In this document: piece by piece, positions 41,424 to 43,273 of the stretch
Numbering within the stretch: the first letter of the stretch is position 1
How the letters are laid out: every line of letters starts with the position of its first letter
Source of the DNA: Acidobacteriota bacterium
GTDB taxonomy: Bacteria; Acidobacteriota; UBA6911; JACOSC01
Length of the DNA: 43,273 nucleotides
Reading direction: 5' to 3'
NCBI GenBank assembly: GCA_016179055.1
Contig: JACOSC010000192.1
Location: 1-43,273, forward strand
Position numbers and translations under genes: made by a program
The notes under the pieces: generated by a model
Seen by the model: only the letters and a program-made list of their open reading frames with translations
Database searches by the model: none
What the model was told of the DNA's origin: nothing

Positions 41424-42638
41424 CTATTGCTTCCTATCGCCCCAAACCCGTGTATGGGGATAATAGTTGCTCCAAGCGTACCAATAGGCTTGGAAGGCAC
41501 TGAGGGGCTGGAGCCGGGTCCCTTTGCGGGGGCCTGCAATGGCTCGCCCCGAAAACACCTCCCAGGTTGAGCCCGACTCTTCATCACTCATTAATAGACT
41601 CTCAGCTTGATCGCGCAGATTGTTAAAGGTCAGCGTCCGATCTCCGTTGCGTCGCGACCAAGCGATGGCGGCTTTATCGGCCTTCGAATAAATGAGGACG
41701 ACCGGCAGGGAGTCCACCGCATCGTTGACCAAGCGCTGTGTAGCCAGTCGAGTTATTGGATAAGCGGTTTGTGTACTGGTCCCTTTCACACCAAACACCA
41801 GATCTTTGGCCGGCAAGCGCCGGTCGCGCCAATGCGTAAACCCGGTGACTCCCACCTGGTTGCTCAAGTGATACTGGGAGTAGCGATCCTCCCGGCCTCG
41901 AATTCCGTACGAGCCCTTTTTCGAAAGCACGAGCGTGTCGGGATGAAGTGCCTTCCAATGTCGCCACGTGGTCTGTAGGGAAGGATACTCGCTCAGTCGC
42001 TCCCCCTTCTTCGCGCCGATAATGGCCTCGCCGGTCACTTGCGCCCACAGCGAACGCGAACTGCGGTCGAACATAACCAGCGCATCGCGCCAGAGCCGTC
42101 CACTGACGCCGAAAGTGAGAGTTTCGCCCTTGCTTTCTCGGACGTACACGACGCCCGTGTGTGCCAGCGGTCACCAGGTGGCGGCAATGGGTGTGACCGC
42201 CAGGGTATCATTGACAATCTCGTGGCCGTTCAACAGCCAGGCTGGATACGCTTTGGCGATCTTCCCGTCATAGATGCCGACCACCGGTTCTCCGCCCGTC
42301 ATAAACGATTCCGCCTCGGCGCGTGAAACGAACACGGGATTGGTAATGGCCGGGATGGCATCGTAGGGTAAGCCGGCCACTATGGGATCGCCATCCACCG
42401 ACGTCTCTTCCGCCCACTTTTGAGAAGCATAAAGGAACATGGTGCTCAGAAGAAGAGAAAACAACAATAGCGCAGCGCTGGCCGCCCATGGGAACTTGTT
42501 CAAAATTACCGACTCCCGCTTGCGTAAAATGCAAGCGGGCTGCTTCCGACCAAATATTATAGACAGGGAGCTATGGAAGGGCGCAGGGAGGGTAGGGTCA
42601 ATTTGGATTTTTGTATGCGAAGGGAATTGGCTAGACAT
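41424..42638 (-). CDS. Selenoprotein: DUF3179 membrane-anchored protein (in-frame UGA)
   Basis: 404 residues if the UGA at 42173-42171 (codon 156) is selenocysteine. The DUF3179 family has a conserved V-T-Y-C-P-L-C motif; here it reads AATW-U-PLAHTGVVY, so Sec replaces the first Cys and the second Cys is absent. Family motifs continue in frame on both sides: AYPAWLLNGHEIVNDTLA before, then FGVSGRLWRDALVMFDR, SLWAQVTGEAIIG, HPDTLVLSKKGSYG, and a repeated GRAIAGPRKGTRLQPL near the end. A membrane helix lies at about 48-71. AGGAG precedes ATG 42638 at correct spacing. Function of DUF3179 is unknown; the motif suggests metal or redox chemistry. A hairpin follows the UGA. Confidence 0.84.
42139..42157 (-). 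promoter_or_regulatory. SECIS-like hairpin of the DUF3179 selenoprotein
   Basis: Minus-strand CGGGCGT-CGTGT-ACGTCCG forms seven pairs, one of them G-U, at +17 to +35 from the UGA. The span is the same as in the 6193-6211 hairpin. The 5-nt apex contains GU at +25/+26 but not GG. Confidence 0.62.
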
Positions 42639-43273
42639 ACTATGCTCCTAAAATTTAACCGAAAGTCTTAACAATTACGGAGGTGATGCGTCTTCTACTG
42701 GATTAACTTCATGCGTTCATCATTTCCTTTAACAACCTCGTTTGTCCCCGCGTGATGCGTAGGCGCGCGAGGGCGCGCCGGCATCTTCAGTTTTTATTAG
42801 TTGCTGAGCGTCAAGAAAACTTTCCCAATCTCGGATGTTTTGTCAACAAACGTTAGACGACTTTTCACGGCCACGCGCCCTGGGCCAAAAGTAATACCAG
42901 CCTGCGCGCTGGCGACACAGCCTACACCCGGCGAGTGGTCACCACATCTTAATGGCATTCGTATCGGCCGCCACCGATTTGTATCGCGCTAAGGCGACGC
43001 GCTGCCAGACTGGGGGGCGATGCTCGGTCTGTCAGGCACGCTTTGCCGCTCCCCCTGCCTCGGCGCTTCGCTCTCTACCGAGCCATATTGCTTCCGGCAG
43101 TCTGGGATTCAGTCGTATGTTCGCCACCTCTGCACCAGCAATTCCCGTTGTAGCGTGTGAGGCTCTAAAATAGGGGGTATGACGAAAAAGTTTTTGCGCT
43201 TGCCTAAAGCCGCCCTCACCATCGCCTTTCTAGCTCCTGCAATTTTTGGCTGAACAATTGGCGTTCGCTCTGC
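42639..43273. other. Terminal intergenic region
   Basis: 635 nt upstream of the DUF3179 gene, reaching the window end. Short open frames here have no RBS or recognisable motif. A possible start of an exported protein (ATG 43179, MTKKFLRLPKAALTIAFLAP) meets TGA at 43251, 20 nt before the window end, so it cannot be judged. No tRNA seen. Confidence 0.5.

Noticed and set aside
42952..43173. A 73-residue ORF in the last intergenic region
   Set aside because: No RBS, unlikely composition and no recognisable motif.
43179..43273. Possible exported selenoprotein start with TGA at 43251
   Set aside because: Only 20 nt follow before the window ends; the TGA sits at the end of a signal-like peptide with no redox motif visible and the RBS spacing is poor.

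Overview
The window reads like a chromosomal segment of a Gram-negative, GC-rich soil or sediment bacterium, most likely an Acidobacteriota or a close relative. The grounds are two very large Oar-type TonB-dependent receptors with N-terminal carboxypeptidase-regulatory-like domains, a lactonase-like seven-bladed propeller, ECF sigma/zinc anti-sigma regulation and many short dispersed palindromic repeats. The phylum is an inference; no rRNA or tRNA gene is visible.

Layout. 1-5161 (+): an RND efflux system (permease cut by the window edge, periplasmic lipoprotein adaptor, TolC-like outer-membrane factor). 5391-6464 (-): a peroxiredoxin/thioredoxin-fold protein fused to a DsbD-alpha-like domain, with an in-frame UGA where the active-site Cys should be. 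7327-18971 (+): a truncated Clp-type AAA gene, then a sensor kinase/NtrC-type regulator pair and an eight-gene, tightly spaced operon: two plastocyanin-like cupredoxins, a beta-barrel, a large Cys-free exported alpha-helical protein, a CuA-site protein, a 43-residue ORF, a NapH/NosR-like polyferredoxin and a second CuA-like protein. 19126-30612 (-): propeller, broken YdjC deacetylase, GT-C glycosyltransferase, outer-membrane-associated protein, TonB receptor, HEAT-repeat protein, patatin, MerB-type organomercurial lyase and a stray MreB. 30753-34645 (-): YceI, then a zone of decayed genes (ECF fragment, GT fragments, TVP38/mercuric-reductase remnant) around an intact TIGR04283-type glycosyltransferase, and a DUF547 protein. 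35105-39514 (-): a 30-residue peptide, anti-sigma, ECF sigma, a UxxC glutaredoxin and the second TonB receptor. 39976-42638: a His-rich Tat-type protein, an insertion element carrying a dead four-helix-bundle (S23/IVS-type) gene, a small exported Cys protein and a DUF3179 protein with in-frame UGA.

Three things stand out. (1) Three genes (5391-6464, 36243-36485, 41424-42638) are each interrupted by a single UGA exactly at a conserved redox Cys position, and each UGA is followed by a hairpin lying 17-19 to 35-37 nt downstream, as expected for bacterial SECIS elements. I annotate them as selenoproteins; the DUF3179 case seems least expected. (2) The 11.4-19.0 kb operon looks like a heme-free, copper plus Fe-S electron-transfer chain running from the inner membrane to the outer membrane, with no obvious terminal enzyme except the unknown 716-residue protein. 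(3) Two non-coding insertions (29246-29463, 40370-40638) share a 16-nt end and have about 8-bp target duplications; the second carries a remnant of a four-helix-bundle gene.

A promoter-like motif (TGGGAAGTT, 11-12 nt, TGGC[AG]AC) recurs upstream of the selenoperoxiredoxin, the His-rich Tat-type protein and the small Cys protein. It could be the target of an ECF sigma factor, perhaps the one encoded at 35576-36193.
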